Assembly (NCBI GenBank): GCA_030626645.1
Contig: DAOUTP010000099.1
Coordinates: forward strand, 1 to 6,634
Origin: Candidatus Cloacimonadota bacterium
GTDB taxonomy: Bacteria > Cloacimonadota > Cloacimonadia > Cloacimonadales > TCS61
DNA: 6,634 bases
Direction of reading: 5' to 3'
Shown in pieces: positions 6,330 through 6,634 of this stretch. The notes below the pieces were generated by a model. That model ran no database searches. It worked only from the letters and a program-made list of their open reading frames with translations, and was not told the origin of the DNA. The position numbers and the translations under genes were made by a program. Position 1 is the first letter of the stretch. Each line of letters starts with the position of its first letter.

Positions 6330-6634
6330 TGGGAACCTCCTACCCGAATATTACGGAAACGGGCTAAAGCTCCGCCATGAGTCATCCTGCCGCGTTGGCC
6401 GGGTTGACCTTTGCCGCAATTCGTTACACCGAATGTTTTGAAGAATCGTTCATCACAAATAGCATCGACGCTGTTCCAGAATTCAGGATTATTTTATTTA
6501 TAGAGAACTTTCTTGAGCGGTCGCACTTTCTTGCCATTCTTGATCTCCCAGAACATATCACCCCCAAACTGGAAATTGACCCGATGCTGATCAATGGAGA
6601 AGGAACCGCGTCCTTCGATGTATACACCATCTTC
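6326..6634 (-). pseudogene. tldD: TldD-family metalloprotease, C-terminal part, interrupted by an in-frame TAA (partial)
   Basis: The visible frame reads from the right edge to TGA at 6326-6328. It encodes the C-terminal end of TldD, the catalytic subunit: EGRGSFSIDQHRVNFQFGGD, then EIKNGKKVRPLKKVLYK, a TAA at 6494-6496, then NNPEFWNSVDAICDERF, TNCGKGQPGQ and RFRNIRVGGS. Homology-like sequence continues in the same frame on both sides of the stop, so a single base change of a sense codon explains it; no frameshift is needed. In E. coli TldD zinc is held by the two His of HExxxH and by a C-terminal Cys in a CGK context; the equivalent TGC codon here (6416-6418) lies after the stop. A product ending at the TAA would lack the last 55 residues and this ligand and should be inactive. 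The HExxxH region lies outside the window. Alternatives are sequencing error or readthrough; TAA ends other genes here (adaptor, regulator), so a changed code is unlikely. Confidence 0.85.

Noticed and set aside
6424..6630. Minus-strand 68-codon frame at the right edge
   Set aside because: It is out of frame with the TldD C-terminal reading, which carries the conserved sequence; no ribosome site or family features.
4863..6634. A functional link between the exporter and TldD/PmbA as a peptide maturation and export system
   Set aside because: The genes are convergent, no precursor peptide or modification enzyme is visible, and tldD is interrupted; proximity alone is not enough.

Overview
The window is bacterial, moderately AT-rich chromosomal DNA with four complete protein genes and two genes cut by the window edges. 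Protein style fits an anaerobe of the Bacteroidota/FCB or Cloacimonadota kind: an NtrC-type regulator with a GSFTDA loop and a long receiver loop, a compact NtrY-like kinase, a MacAB-like exporter, and a 28-bp REP-like palindrome. That placement is a tentative impression, not a computed classification.

Left part (1-1913, minus strand): an efflux operon read right to left. A membrane fusion (periplasmic adaptor) protein is followed after 15 nt by a MacB/LolD-type ABC ATPase that runs off the left edge. An FtsX/MacB-type permease would be expected beyond that edge.

Middle (1914-4862): a 230-bp divergent regulatory region, then on the plus strand a two-gene two-component system: a sigma-54-dependent NtrC-family response regulator and, overlapping it by 11 nt, its membrane histidine kinase. 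The divergent region holds a near-consensus sigma-54 promoter (-24/-12) firing towards the efflux operon, about 24 nt upstream of the adaptor start. About 100 bp upstream of the predicted transcription start is an 18-bp dyad, a suitable position for an activator site. The simplest reading is that the kinase phosphorylates the regulator, which activates sigma-54 transcription of the divergent exporter. The kinase has two membrane helices with almost no extracytoplasmic loop, which raises the possibility that it reads the state of the membrane or of the transporter rather than binding a ligand itself.

Right part (4863-6634): a 180-bp gene-free convergent gap with a perfect 13-bp-arm palindrome and a degenerate direct repeat, then on the minus strand a tldD-pmbA (tldE) pair. 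The pmbA gene is intact and overlaps the tldD stop by 4 nt (ATGA). The visible C-terminal part of tldD is interrupted by an in-frame TAA, 55 sense codons before its natural end. The conserved CGKGQPGQ segment, with the cysteine expected to bind zinc, lies after this stop. tldD is therefore a pseudogene, a recent nonsense allele, or a sequencing error.

The points that most repay a second look are the sigma-54 wiring of a MacAB-like exporter to a divergent kinase/regulator pair with a loop-less sensor, and the nonsense codon in tldD.
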